Shown piece after piece: positions 1 through 6,413 of a stretch of 7,644 nt of DNA. Numbering within the stretch: the stretch's first letter is position 1; every line of letters starts with the position of its first letter. A model generated the notes under the pieces. That model was not told the DNA's origin, made no database searches, and saw only the letters and a program-made list of their open reading frames with translations. This stretch comes from an uncultured Rubrobacteraceae bacterium (GTDB lineage: Bacteria > Actinomycetota > Rubrobacteria > Rubrobacterales > Rubrobacteraceae): contig CADCUZ010000113.1 in assembly GCA_902806015.1 (NCBI GenBank), positions 1 through 7,644 on the forward strand, written 5' to 3'. The translations under genes and the position numbers were made by a program.

Positions 1-729
1 GTTCTCTCGCACAGGGCCATCCGGCTCCACCCGGTTCTGACGATGGCGATGCGTCTCGGGACCTGGATGCTCACCAGCATCTCGCCCAGGGAGTGGGTCG
101 CCGTACATCGCAAGCACCACAACTTCAGCGACGTCGAGGGCGACCCGCACAGCCCCCACATCGAGGGGTACTGGCAGATCATGATCGGCAACGTCTACTA
201 CTACCGCCGCGAGGCTAACAACGACGACACGATGGAGAAGTACGCCGCCGACCTCCCCTTCGACCGCCTGGACGAAGCGCTGTTGCGCCGCGGCACCCTG
301 GGCTTCTCCCTGACCGGCGTGGTGCTCGTGGTTCTCTTCGGGATCTTCGGCCCCGGTTGGGGCATCGGCCCCGGCCTCGTGGCCCTCGCCACCCTCGCAG
401 TCGTCTACCTGCTCCTGAACGCCGCCATCAACGGCGCCGGCCACACCTTCGGCTACAAGAGCTTCGAAAACGACGCGACGAACCTCAAGCTGCTTGCGCT
501 AATCACCTTCGGCGAGGGTCTGCACAACAACCACCACGCCCGGCCCGCCTCGGCCAAGCTCGCGGCGTTCAAGGACGAGTTCGACCCCGCGTGGCCCGTG
601 ATCCGTCTGCTCGAGAAGCTCCGGCTCGCCGAGGTCCTCACCAAAGTGGACGAGGGCTGGGACGACCATCGCCGTCGCATCCCGCGCACCACGGTAAGCC
701 CGCTGGGCAACACCACCGTCCAGGACTGA
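1..729 (+). CDS. Membrane fatty acid (acyl-CoA/acyl-lipid) desaturase, 3' part
   Basis: Integral-membrane di-iron desaturase that introduces a double bond into a fatty acyl chain. The gene runs in from upstream: the open frame covers the window from base 1, giving 242 residues with no start visible. Seen: residues 3-6 (SHRA) fit the end of the first histidine box, whose first His would lie just outside the window. Box 2 is HRKHH at residues 36-40, and box 3 is HNNHH at 175-179, preceded by a GAGHTFGYKSF stretch typical of the delta-9 family. Two hydrophobic segments at about 103-117 and 123-140 fit the paired membrane helices between boxes 2 and 3. The spacing and order match the stearoyl-CoA desaturase-like family. 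The ATG at 43 is internal and is not the start, because coding similarity continues upstream of it. The substrate and the position of the double bond cannot be read from this. It is followed by a hairpin and is unrelated in function to the arg genes. Confidence 0.93.
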   Translation, partial: VLSHRAIRLHPVLTMAMRLGTWMLTSISPREWVAVHRKHHNFSDVEGDPHSPHIEGYWQIMIGNVYYYRREANNDDTMEKYAADLPFDRLDEALLRRGTLGFSLTGVVLVVLFGIFGPGWGIGPGLVALATLAVVYLLLNAAINGAGHTFGYKSFENDATNLKLLALITFGEGLHNNHHARPASAKLAAFKDEFDPAWPVIRLLEKLRLAEVLTKVDEGWDDHRRRIPRTTVSPLGNTTVQD

Positions 730-730
730 T

Positions 731-790
731 CCCGAAAGAAATCTTCGGCCCCAAAGTGCCCAAATTCCTCCATCGGGCCAAAGATTCGGG
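731..790 (+). terminator. Long hairpin after the desaturase gene (possible terminator)
   Basis: Bases 740-751 (AATCTTCGGCCC) pair with 775-786 (GGGCCAAAGATT) in 11 of 12 positions around a 23-base loop. CCCG at 731-734 can add four outer pairs with CGGG at 787-790 across a five-base bulge. The hairpin starts two bases after the desaturase stop. No T tract follows, so it is not a classical intrinsic terminator. It could be a U-less terminator, a 3'-end-protecting hairpin, or an operator for the next gene. Confidence 0.5.
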
Positions 791-804
791 ACGGGTCGCG
801 CGAC

Positions 805-840
805 TATATAGTGCGGCCCGTATCCGGTATCTACGGAGGA
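805..840 (+). promoter_or_regulatory. Candidate -10 element and strong Shine-Dalgarno for the small downstream gene
   Basis: TATAGT at 807-812, within an ACTATATAGT run, is a good -10 hexamer in otherwise GC-rich DNA. The -35 region at about 784-789 (ATTCGG) is poor. GGAGGA at 835-840 is a near-perfect ribosome binding site nine bases ahead of the ATG at 850. This combination argues that a real start lies at 850, even though the downstream reading frame is broken. Confidence 0.45.
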
Positions 841-849
841 AGATCCCAA

Positions 850-1112
850 ATGGAAGCACCAACCCGGGACCAACCCGGGCGGCAGGCCGCCTTCTCCACC
901 AGGAGCACGACCGCATCCCCATCCCCGAAGACGTGCCCGCGCTCGGCGTCCGGAAAGGGGACGAGGGCGTGATCCGCAGGCTCACCTACCTGCGCAACAC
1001 CGTCTTCGCCTTCGCGATGGTCACATACTCCACCGGACAGCTCAGGGCCTGGGTCGTCGTGGAAGTCAAACCGGAATGGAAGGTCCGCTCCTACACGACG
1101 GCTACGAGCTAG
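850..1112 (+). pseudogene. Small DUF4926-like protein gene with an apparent frameshift
   Basis: Function unknown. The ATG at 850 has an excellent ribosome binding site, but its frame stops at 970-972 after 40 residues, and its second half looks like out-of-frame sequence (Ser/Thr/Pro/Arg-rich). The frame one base back is open through 1112 and encodes a protein-like stretch: HDRIPIPEDVPALGVRKGDEGVIRRL, split here as HDRIPIPEDVPAL then GVRKGDEGVIRRL, followed by aromatic beta-strand-like sequence. The pattern proline-aliphatic, KGDEGVI, then a Val-rich strand resembles small DUF4926-type proteins, often found near toxin-antitoxin-like or stress genes. Joining the frames near bases 890-900 gives a natural product of roughly 87 residues, so one base appears to be missing there. 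Alternatives are a sequencing error, a recent null mutation, a programmed -1 shift (no slippery heptamer seen), or a start at the GTG at 933 (59 residues, no ribosome binding site). Homology is from pattern memory only. Confidence 0.5.
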
Positions 1113-1170
1113 CGAAGGCTACGTACGCGGTAGGGGGACGATCGCGAACTGCCCTATGGACACCAAGACG

Positions 1171-2130
1171 TCAGCCCAGCAACAGGTAGAGCAACGCCTT
1201 CTGCGCGTGCAGCCGGTTCTCCGCCTGATCGAAGACGCGGCTCGACGGCCCGTCTATCACCCGGGCCGTGACCTCCTCGCCCCGGTGCGCCGGCAGGCAG
1301 TGCAGGAAGATGGCGTGCTCAGCGGCGAGGTTCATGAGGCCTTCGTTGACCTGGAAGGGGACAAACTTCTCCTTGCGTTCTTCGGCCTGGGCCTCCTGGC
1401 CCATGCTGGCCCAGACGTCGGTGTAGACTACCCTGGCTCCGGAGACGGCCTCCTTGGGGTCTTCGGTTAGAGTTGGCGCCTCCCCAAATTTTCCGGCCGT
1501 CTCCACGACCTTCGGGTCCGGGCCGTGACCCTTGGGGTGGGCGACGCGGAGCTCCGCCCCGGTGAGGGCGCAGGCTATGGCAAGGGAGTGGGCGACGTTG
1601 TTGCCGTCCCCGACGTACGCAATCTTCACGCCCTCCAGCGTGCGGAACTCCTCGCGCACGGTGAGGAGGTCTGCGAGGGCCTGGCAGGGGTGGTGGGCGT
1701 CCGAGAGACCGTTTATGACGGGCACGTCGGCAGCTCCTGCGAGCTCTTCGAGGTCCTCGTGGTCGAAGGTGCGGACCATGATGGCATCGATGTAGCGGGC
1801 GAGGACGCGGCCGGTGTCCGACGGGGTCTCGCGCTTGCCCATCTGTATCTCCTGCGGGGAGAGCGAGAGCGCGTGCCCGCCGAGCTGGTACATCCCCACC
1901 TCGAAAGAGACGCGGGTGCGGTTTGAGGGCTTTTGGAAGACCATCGCGAGCGTCCTGCCGCGCAGGGGCCGGTAGGGCATGCGGCTCTTTTGCATCGCCT
2001 TGATCTTGACGGCCTCGTCCAGGATAAGGGCGAACTCCTCTGGCGAGAACTCGGCAAGCGTCAGGCAGTCGCGCCCGGAGAGGGGGGAGGGCTTCGGCGC
2101 TACGTCGTCTAGCTGCGGGATCACGGCCAT
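1171..2130 (-). CDS. argF: Ornithine carbamoyltransferase
   Basis: Cytosolic enzyme (319 residues, normal length) that joins carbamoyl phosphate and ornithine to make citrulline, the sixth step of arginine synthesis. Seen: the carbamoyl phosphate loop SNRTR at 69-73, in the context KPSNRTRVSFEVGM; HPCQ at 147-150; the ornithine loop DVWASMGQE at 238-246, containing SMG; and the catalytic HCLPAHRG at 277-284 with Cys278. The SMG loop and HCLP motif separate it from aspartate carbamoyltransferase. The second position of the first loop is Asn where many family members have Thr, a known variant. The ATG is five bases after the argD stop (TAG-AGGCC-ATG), so it is the last gene of the argJBDF operon and probably translationally coupled. 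No convincing terminator lies between its end and the converging small gene. Catabolic OTCs share the fold, but the biosynthetic operon supports ArgF. Confidence 0.97.
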   Translation of the reverse strand: MAVIPQLDDVAPKPSPLSGRDCLTLAEFSPEEFALILDEAVKIKAMQKSRMPYRPLRGRTLAMVFQKPSNRTRVSFEVGMYQLGGHALSLSPQEIQMGKRETPSDTGRVLARYIDAIMVRTFDHEDLEELAGAADVPVINGLSDAHHPCQALADLLTVREEFRTLEGVKIAYVGDGNNVAHSLAIACALTGAELRVAHPKGHGPDPKVVETAGKFGEAPTLTEDPKEAVSGARVVYTDVWASMGQEAQAEERKEKFVPFQVNEGLMNLAAEHAIFLHCLPAHRGEEVTARVIDGPSSRVFDQAENRLHAQKALLYLLLG

Positions 2131-2135
2131 GGCCT

Positions 2136-3329
2136 CTACGCCACCGCGGCTTCGGGCACGGCCACGCTCATCGCGGCCAGCACGCCGCCTCGAAAGGTGT
2201 CGAGCGCGGCCCGAACCTCCGTCCTGCTCACGGTGAGCGGCGGCGCCATCCTGATGGTCGTGCCCCCTACCAGATTTACGAGCAGGCCCGCTTCGAGGCA
2301 GTGCTCGAAGACCGACCGCGCTAGGTCGGGGTCCTTCAAGTCGAAGCCGACCAGCAGCCCCTCCCCCCGAACCTCGGCCCCGGGCACCCGGTCGGCCAAC
2401 GCCGCAAGCGCGTTCTTGAGGACGGTTCCCTTGAACCGGACCTCCTCCAAAAACACCTCGTCGTTTACCACCCCGAGCACGGCCTTCACCGCGGCCATCG
2501 CAAGCGGGTTACCCCCGAAAGTCGAACCGTGGTTCCCCGGCCCGAGAGCCGCGAACTCCTCCCTGGCCAGCAACGCCCCGACCGGAAAACCGCCGCCAAG
2601 GCCCTTCGCGCTCGTTAGGACATCGGGGACGACGCCGACGCCCTGGTAAGCGTACAGATGTCCGGTGCGTCCGGCGCCGGTCTGCACCTCGTCGAAGATG
2701 AGCACCGCGCCGATCCGATCGCATAGTTCGCGCAGGCCTTGCAGGAAGCCCTCGGGGGCGACGTTCACGCCGCCCTCTCCCTGGATTGGCTCGACGAAGA
2801 TGGCGGCGGTCTGGGGGCCGGAGAGGCGTTCCGCGGCCTCGAGGTCGCCGTAGGGGGCGTAGACCATGCCGGGGAGCATGGGGCCGAACCCGGTCTGGAG
2901 GGCGGGCTGGGCGGTGGCGGAGAGGCCGCCGTAGGTGCGGCCGTGGAAGGACTTCGAGAAGGTCAGGATCTCGTGTTTCTCGGGGCCGTGGTTCTCGTGG
3001 GCGTGCTTGCGGGCGAGCTTGATCGCCGCCTCCACGCTCTCGGTGCCCGAGTTGCAAAAAAATACCCTGTCGAAATCCGTGGCGGCGGCGAGCATCGCGG
3101 CGACCTCGGCCTGGATCGGGATCTCGTACAGGTTGGAGCAGTGTATGAGTTTCTCCGCCTGGTCTTTTATCGCGCCGACGAGCGCCGGGTGCCCGTGCCC
3201 CAGAGAGTTGGTGGCTATCCCCCCTATAAAGTCCAGGTAGCGACCGCCCCCTTCGTCGAAGAGCCAGCTCCCCCGCCCGCTCGTCGGCGCGATCTCCAAC
3301 CGTTTGTAGGTCTCCATTACTGCCTGCAT
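2136..3329 (-). CDS. argD: Acetylornithine aminotransferase
   Basis: PLP-dependent class III aminotransferase, 397 residues, converting N-acetylglutamate semialdehyde to N-acetylornithine with glutamate as amino donor. Seen: NSGTES at 93-98 (phosphate-binding turn), KSFHGRT at 126-132, the PLP-pyridine Asp in IFDEVQTG (Asp213), the Schiff-base lysine in TSAKGLGGGFP (Lys242), and the STFGGNPLA segment at 269-277. The start at 3329 is chosen because AAGGAGAG (plus-strand 3335-3342) sits five bases upstream. The open frame continues far upstream only as a shadow of argB. This start overlaps the end of argB by 13 bases. An alternative ATG at 3317, four codons in, overlaps the argB stop as TAATG and would also be coupled, but has a weaker ribosome binding site. 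Class III enzymes are hard to tell apart (ornithine or succinylornithine aminotransferase), but the operon settles the call. Confidence 0.96.
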   Translation of the reverse strand: MQAVMETYKRLEIAPTSGRGSWLFDEGGGRYLDFIGGIATNSLGHGHPALVGAIKDQAEKLIHCSNLYEIPIQAEVAAMLAAATDFDRVFFCNSGTESVEAAIKLARKHAHENHGPEKHEILTFSKSFHGRTYGGLSATAQPALQTGFGPMLPGMVYAPYGDLEAAERLSGPQTAAIFVEPIQGEGGVNVAPEGFLQGLRELCDRIGAVLIFDEVQTGAGRTGHLYAYQGVGVVPDVLTSAKGLGGGFPVGALLAREEFAALGPGNHGSTFGGNPLAMAAVKAVLGVVNDEVFLEEVRFKGTVLKNALAALADRVPGAEVRGEGLLVGFDLKDPDLARSVFEHCLEAGLLVNLVGGTTIRMAPPLTVSRTEVRAALDTFRGGVLAAMSVAVPEAAVA

Positions 3330-4093
3330 GAGGTCTCTCCTTGGAATATGAGTGTCCCTGTTTCCTCGCCAGAGAGGGCCCCGGCGAGCGCGCCTCCCTT
3401 GTTGCCGTTCAGTACCCTGGCCCGCACCCCGCCGCGAGCCGCCCGCGCCGCCGCCCGCAGCTTGGGGACCATCCCGCCGGCGACGAGCCCGCTGTTGACG
3501 AAGGCCTCGGATTCCTCCGGCTCGAGCGAGGCCACCGCCTCGCCGTCCTTGAGCAGGCCGTCTACATCGGTGAGCAGGAAGAGGTGACCCGCGCCAAGGC
3601 CCGTTGCGAGGGCCGCCGCGGCGGAATCGGCGTTCACGTTGTATGCTCCCTCCGGGCCGAGACCCAAAGGGGCCACGACCGGCACGAAGCCGCCCCGCCA
3701 AAGCGCCCGGATGAGCCCCGGCTCGACGGAGGAGACCTCCCCTACCCGGCCGAGCTCCGGTACGGGGTCGACCAGGATCGTCGGCCCGTCGGTGCCGGAG
3801 ATGCCCGCAGCGGGGACGCCGATGGCGTTAAGCTTGCGCACGAGGCCCTTGTTGACGCCCCCGGCGAAGACCATCTCGGCCACCTCGAGCGTCGCCTCGT
3901 CCGTGACGCGCAGGCCCTCGTGGAAGGTGCTCTCGATGCCTAAAGAGTCGAGCATCCGGGTGAGCTGCGGCCCGCCGCCATGGACGAGGACGACGGACGT
4001 TCCGCCGTCCAGGATACCAGGCAGGTCCTCCAGGGCGCCGCCCCGCAGGGCGCCGCCGCCGACCTTTACCACGATGGGCTTGCCAGGGCTCAC
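3317..4093 (-). CDS. argB: Acetylglutamate kinase
   Basis: Amino acid kinase family enzyme (258 residues from the GTG at 4093) that phosphorylates N-acetylglutamate with ATP. Seen: VVKVGGGAL at 8-16 with Lys10, HGGGP at 38-42, LRVTD at 61-65 (substrate Arg62), the YNVNAD loop at 151-156, LTDVDG at 174-179, and GGMVPKL at 206-212 with Lys211. An upstream ATG at 4147 is open but would lie inside argJ. The GTG is preferred because it overlaps the argJ stop as GTGA and has GGGAG about nine bases upstream. With this start only seven residues precede the first beta strand, so the N-terminal kinked helix of hexameric, arginine-inhibited NAG kinases is absent. The C-terminal region also lacks the usual GRxPHALLLELFT-type sequence seen in the arginine-sensitive group. 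I infer an E. coli-like, arginine-insensitive dimer. Confidence 0.96.
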   Translation of the reverse strand: MSPGKPIVVKVGGGALRGGALEDLPGILDGGTSVVLVHGGGPQLTRMLDSLGIESTFHEGLRVTDEATLEVAEMVFAGGVNKGLVRKLNAIGVPAAGISGTDGPTILVDPVPELGRVGEVSSVEPGLIRALWRGGFVPVVAPLGLGPEGAYNVNADSAAAALATGLGAGHLFLLTDVDGLLKDGEAVASLEPEESEAFVNSGLVAGGMVPKLRAAARAARGGVRARVLNGNKGGALAGALSGEETGTLIFQGETSCRQ

Positions 4094-5310
4094 GTGCGGT
4101 AGCTCCCGTTGATCCTGACGTACTCGTAGCTCAGGTCGCAGCCCCACGCGCTTGCCGACGCCTTGCCAGCGTTCAACCGCGCCGTGATCCTGACCTCGCC
4201 CGACGCGAGCGCCGCGTTTGCCTCGGCGGTTTCGTGCGGTACGGGCGCCCCCTCAAAGACCTTGACCGGGCCGAACCAGAGCTCCAGGCCGTCCGGGTCG
4301 AAGGGGACGCCGGCGTAGCCTATCGCCGTCAGCACCCGGCCCCAGTTGGCGTCCTCGCCGAAGACCGCCGCCTTGACCAGGCTGCTGCCAACCACGCTTT
4401 TCGCGAGAGCAGCCGCGGTCTTCTCGTCCGCGGCCCCCTCGACGACCACCTCGACCAGCCGCGTCGCGCCCTCGCCGTCGCGCGCGATGTCTTTGGCTAG
4501 CCGTCGCGCCACGGCCTCTACCGCCCCGGCGAAGGCCGGGTAGTCCGGCGAGTCGAGCCTCAGCGGCCGGTTTCCGGCGGCGCCGTTTGCGAGGAGCAGG
4601 GCCATGTCGCTGGGCGAAGTGTCGCCGTCCACGGTGACACGGTTGAAGGTGCGGTCCGTGGCCCGTCTCAGGGTCTCCTGAAGGCATGCGGGCCGGACGG
4701 CGGCGTCGGTGGTCAGGAAGGCGAGCATCGTGCCCATGTTTGGGTGGATCATGCCGCTCCCCTTGGCCGTCCCGCCGACGGTGAGCGTCCTGCCCCCGAC
4801 CCCCACCTTCACCGCAGCCTCCTTGATCCGGGTGTCGGTAGTCAGGATGGCCTCGGCGAAAGGAGTTCCGTCCTCTGAGAGCTTGCCTGCGGCGTCCTCT
4901 ATCCCGGCCCGGATGTTGTCCATCGGGAGGTGCTCCCCGATCACACCGGTAGAAGCCACCGCCACTTGCCCGGCCCCGACCCCCAACGCCTCCGCCCCCG
5001 CCCCCTGCATCGCGTAAGCGTCCCCAACGCCCCGCGCACCCGTGGCCGCGTTGGCGTTGCCGCTGTTCGCGACCACGCCCCGCAGGCCGCCCTCCGAGAC
5101 CGCCTCGCGCGTCACGGCCAGCGGCGCCCCCTTGAACGCGTTGCGCGTGAAGACCGCCGCCGCGTCGCACGAACGCGCCGAGAAGAGCAGCCCCAGGTCC
5201 CGCGTCCCGGAACCCCGCACCCCGCACGCGACCCCACCCGCCAAGAATCCCGCAGGGGCCGTAGCCCCGTCGGCCAGGGTCATTATTCTGATTGTTGAAT
5301 CTTTATTCAT
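4090..5310 (-). CDS. argJ: Glutamate N-acetyltransferase / amino-acid N-acetyltransferase
   Basis: Ntn-fold enzyme (406 residues) that transfers the acetyl group from N-acetylornithine to glutamate, releasing ornithine and recycling N-acetylglutamate; many homologues also use acetyl-CoA. The precursor cleaves itself into two chains before a Thr nucleophile. Seen: oxyanion-type STGVIGE at 120-126, KGSGMIHPNMGTML at 183-196 with Lys183 and nucleophile Thr194, RDGEGATRL at 277-285, and C-terminal NGSYRT at 401-406. The residue before Thr194 is Gly, whereas I recall Ala as usual. The start is uncertain: ATG 5310 gives an N-terminus of normal length but lies inside a perfect ARG box and almost at the predicted transcript start. 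ATG 5283 (codon 10) is the alternative, with a 32-base leader but no good ribosome binding site. First gene of the minus-strand operon. Mono- versus bifunctionality cannot be judged by eye; no argA or argE is in the window. Confidence 0.96.
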   Translation of the reverse strand: MNKDSTIRIMTLADGATAPAGFLAGGVACGVRGSGTRDLGLLFSARSCDAAAVFTRNAFKGAPLAVTREAVSEGGLRGVVANSGNANAATGARGVGDAYAMQGAGAEALGVGAGQVAVASTGVIGEHLPMDNIRAGIEDAAGKLSEDGTPFAEAILTTDTRIKEAAVKVGVGGRTLTVGGTAKGSGMIHPNMGTMLAFLTTDAAVRPACLQETLRRATDRTFNRVTVDGDTSPSDMALLLANGAAGNRPLRLDSPDYPAFAGAVEAVARRLAKDIARDGEGATRLVEVVVEGAADEKTAAALAKSVVGSSLVKAAVFGEDANWGRVLTAIGYAGVPFDPDGLELWFGPVKVFEGAPVPHETAEANAALASGEVRITARLNAGKASASAWGCDLSYEYVRINGSYRT

Positions 5311-5311
5311 G
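5294..5311. promoter_or_regulatory. Perfect ARG box (ArgR operator) over the argJ start
   Basis: On the plus strand TGAAT (5296-5300), four bases, ATTCA (5305-5309) is an exact palindromic match to the core ARG box TGAAT-N4-ATTCA. It lies from about +6 to +20 relative to the predicted argJ transcript start and covers the first codons of argJ. ArgR with arginine bound here would block the argJBDF promoter or its clearance. Such AT-rich palindromic sequence is very unlikely inside high-GC coding DNA by chance. Confidence 0.88.
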
Positions 5312-5321
5312 ATCAGCCCGT

Positions 5322-5350
5322 ATTGTCGCAGCCGTGCGTAGGGGCGTCAA
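5322..5350 (-). promoter_or_regulatory. Promoter of the argJBDF operon
   Basis: On the minus strand TTGACG (plus-strand 5345-5350, five of six to the -35 consensus) is separated by exactly 17 bases from GACAAT (5322-5327, four of six to the -10). The predicted transcript start is near 5315, which leaves only about five bases before the ATG at 5310 and places the ARG box immediately downstream. Confidence 0.7.
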
Positions 5351-5364
5351 CGGAAATATCCAAA
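5347..5364. promoter_or_regulatory. Degenerate ARG box candidate between the two promoters
   Basis: AAATATCC at 5354-5361 is an exact copy of AAATATCC at 5374-5381 in the second box, 20 bases away. Read as an ARG box, the right half ATCCA (5358-5362) matches ATTCA at four of five bases, but the left half is poor. Paired ARG boxes in characterised arg genes are about 21 bases apart, centre to centre. It touches the argJ -35 element. Confidence 0.35.
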
Positions 5365-5366
5365 AA

Positions 5367-5384
5367 CTTGAATAAATATCCCGT
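5367..5384. promoter_or_regulatory. Second ARG box (one perfect half) at the argC promoter
   Basis: TGAAT (5369-5373), AAAT, ATCCC (5378-5382): the left half and AT-only spacer match the ARG box exactly, and the right half matches at three of five. It overlaps the proposed -35 element of argC (5368-5373), so ArgR binding would exclude RNA polymerase there. Its centre is 73 bases from that of the perfect box, close to seven helical turns. Confidence 0.6.
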
Positions 5385-5396
5385 AGGTGCTCTACT
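5368..5396 (+). promoter_or_regulatory. argC promoter, predicted to give a leaderless transcript
   Basis: TTGAAT (5368-5373) is followed after 17 bases by TCTACT (5391-5396), with an extended -10 TGC at 5388-5390. The expected transcript start, seven bases past the end of the -10, is base 5403, the A of the argC ATG. The only Shine-Dalgarno-like sequence is AAGG at 5397-5400, just two bases from the ATG, which is too close for normal initiation. It would, however, fit a TTG at 5409. Confidence 0.55.
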
Positions 5397-5402
5397 AAGG
5401 CC

Positions 5403-6413
5403 ATGAGCTTGAAAGTCGGGGTTTATGGCGGCGGCGGGTTTGCGGGGGCGGAGCTGGTACGGCTTCTGGGCGGCCACCCGAAAGTCGGAGGCCTTAGGGT
5501 CTCTTCGCGGGGGTACGCGGGGCGTCCGATCGGGGAGGTCTATCCGCAGCTCGCGGCGGGCGGGGAGTTCGTGGGGCCCGAGGAGATGGGGGCCACTGGG
5601 CTCGACGTTGCTTTCGTGGCCTACGGGCACGGGGAGAGCGCTGAGACCGTCGCGGCATTGCTGGAGGCTGGGGTAGGGCTCGTGGTGGACCTCTCGGCGG
5701 ACTTCAGGCTGCCCGAGGTCCGCATGTACGAGGAGTGGTACGGGGCACACCCCGCGCCGGGGCTGCTGAAGGAAGCCCATTACGGGCTGCCGGAGGTCTT
5801 CGGGGGGGTGGAGGGTAGGCTCGTGGCCAACCCGGGGTGTTACCCGACGGCGGCCGTGCTCGCGCTCGCGCCGGTGGTGCGGCGGGTGGGCGGGGGGATC
5901 AGATCCGTCACGATCAACGCTTTGTCCGGTGTGAGCGGGGCGGGGGCGAAGCCGAGCGTGAAGACGCACTTCGTGAGCGTAAACGAGAGCGCGAACGCCT
6001 ACGGCGCCCCGCGCCACCGCCACACGCCGGAGATAGAGACCGTGCTCGGGCGGGTGGGGGAGACGCCGGCCGTCACGTTCGTGCCGCACCTCATACCGGT
6101 AACGCGCGGAGAGCTGGAGACGATAGTGGTGGACCTGGCGGATGTGCCTGGGGCGGGGGAGGTTCTCGGGTGGTACGCGGAGGACTACGAAGGTTGGGAT
6201 TTCGTCGAGGCGCGGGAGGAGTACCCGCACGTCGCGCACGTCGCGAACACCAACCGGTGCAGGCTCTCGGCCGCGGTAGACGCCAGGGCGGGGAAACTGC
6301 TGCTGTTCTCGGCGGTGGACAACCTGCTCAAGGGCGCCTCTGGGGCCGCGGTGCAGAACATGAACCTGGCGCTTGGCTACGAGGAGGACCTCGGGCTCGG
6401 GCACCTCAAATAG
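5403..6413 (+). CDS. argC: N-acetyl-gamma-glutamyl-phosphate reductase
   Basis: NADPH-dependent cytosolic enzyme (336 residues) reducing the ArgB product to N-acetylglutamate semialdehyde. Seen: an N-terminal Rossmann loop YGGGGFAGAEL at 8-18 (the family usually has GASGYxGAEL), ADFRL at 99-103, the catalytic cysteine in NPGCYPT (Cys146), SGVSGAGAKP at 175-184, RHRHTPEI at 204-211 with the catalytic His at about 207, and DNLLKGASGAAVQNMN at 306-321. Length and motif order match type 1 ArgC. It is divergent from argJBDF and shares their control region. Its own promoter suggests ATG 5403 is the first transcribed codon. A TTG at 5409 with AAGG eight bases upstream is the alternative and removes only two residues. 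argR follows 26 bases later, so the two are probably cotranscribed. Confidence 0.97.
   Translation: MSLKVGVYGGGGFAGAELVRLLGGHPKVGGLRVSSRGYAGRPIGEVYPQLAAGGEFVGPEEMGATGLDVAFVAYGHGESAETVAALLEAGVGLVVDLSADFRLPEVRMYEEWYGAHPAPGLLKEAHYGLPEVFGGVEGRLVANPGCYPTAAVLALAPVVRRVGGGIRSVTINALSGVSGAGAKPSVKTHFVSVNESANAYGAPRHRHTPEIETVLGRVGETPAVTFVPHLIPVTRGELETIVVDLADVPGAGEVLGWYAEDYEGWDFVEAREEYPHVAHVANTNRCRLSAAVDARAGKLLLFSAVDNLLKGASGAAVQNMNLALGYEEDLGLGHLK

Noticed and set aside
1113..1170. Possible bidirectional terminator between the small gene and argF
   Set aside because: Only a four-pair stem (CTAC/GTAG) and a repeated GGCTACG are present; no stable hairpin or T tract seen.
2739..3587. Open plus-strand frame of 282 codons opposite argD and argB
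   Set aside because: Gly/Ala/Arg-rich shadow of argD and argB, which have complete catalytic motifs.
3330..3701. N-terminal extension of the argD frame upstream of 3329
   Set aside because: It overlaps argB coding sequence, is Arg/Gly-rich, and a good ribosome binding site directly precedes 3329.
5313..6404. Open minus-strand frame of 363 codons opposite argC
   Set aside because: It mirrors argC codons in high-GC DNA, is rich in Arg, His and Pro, and shows no recognisable domain.
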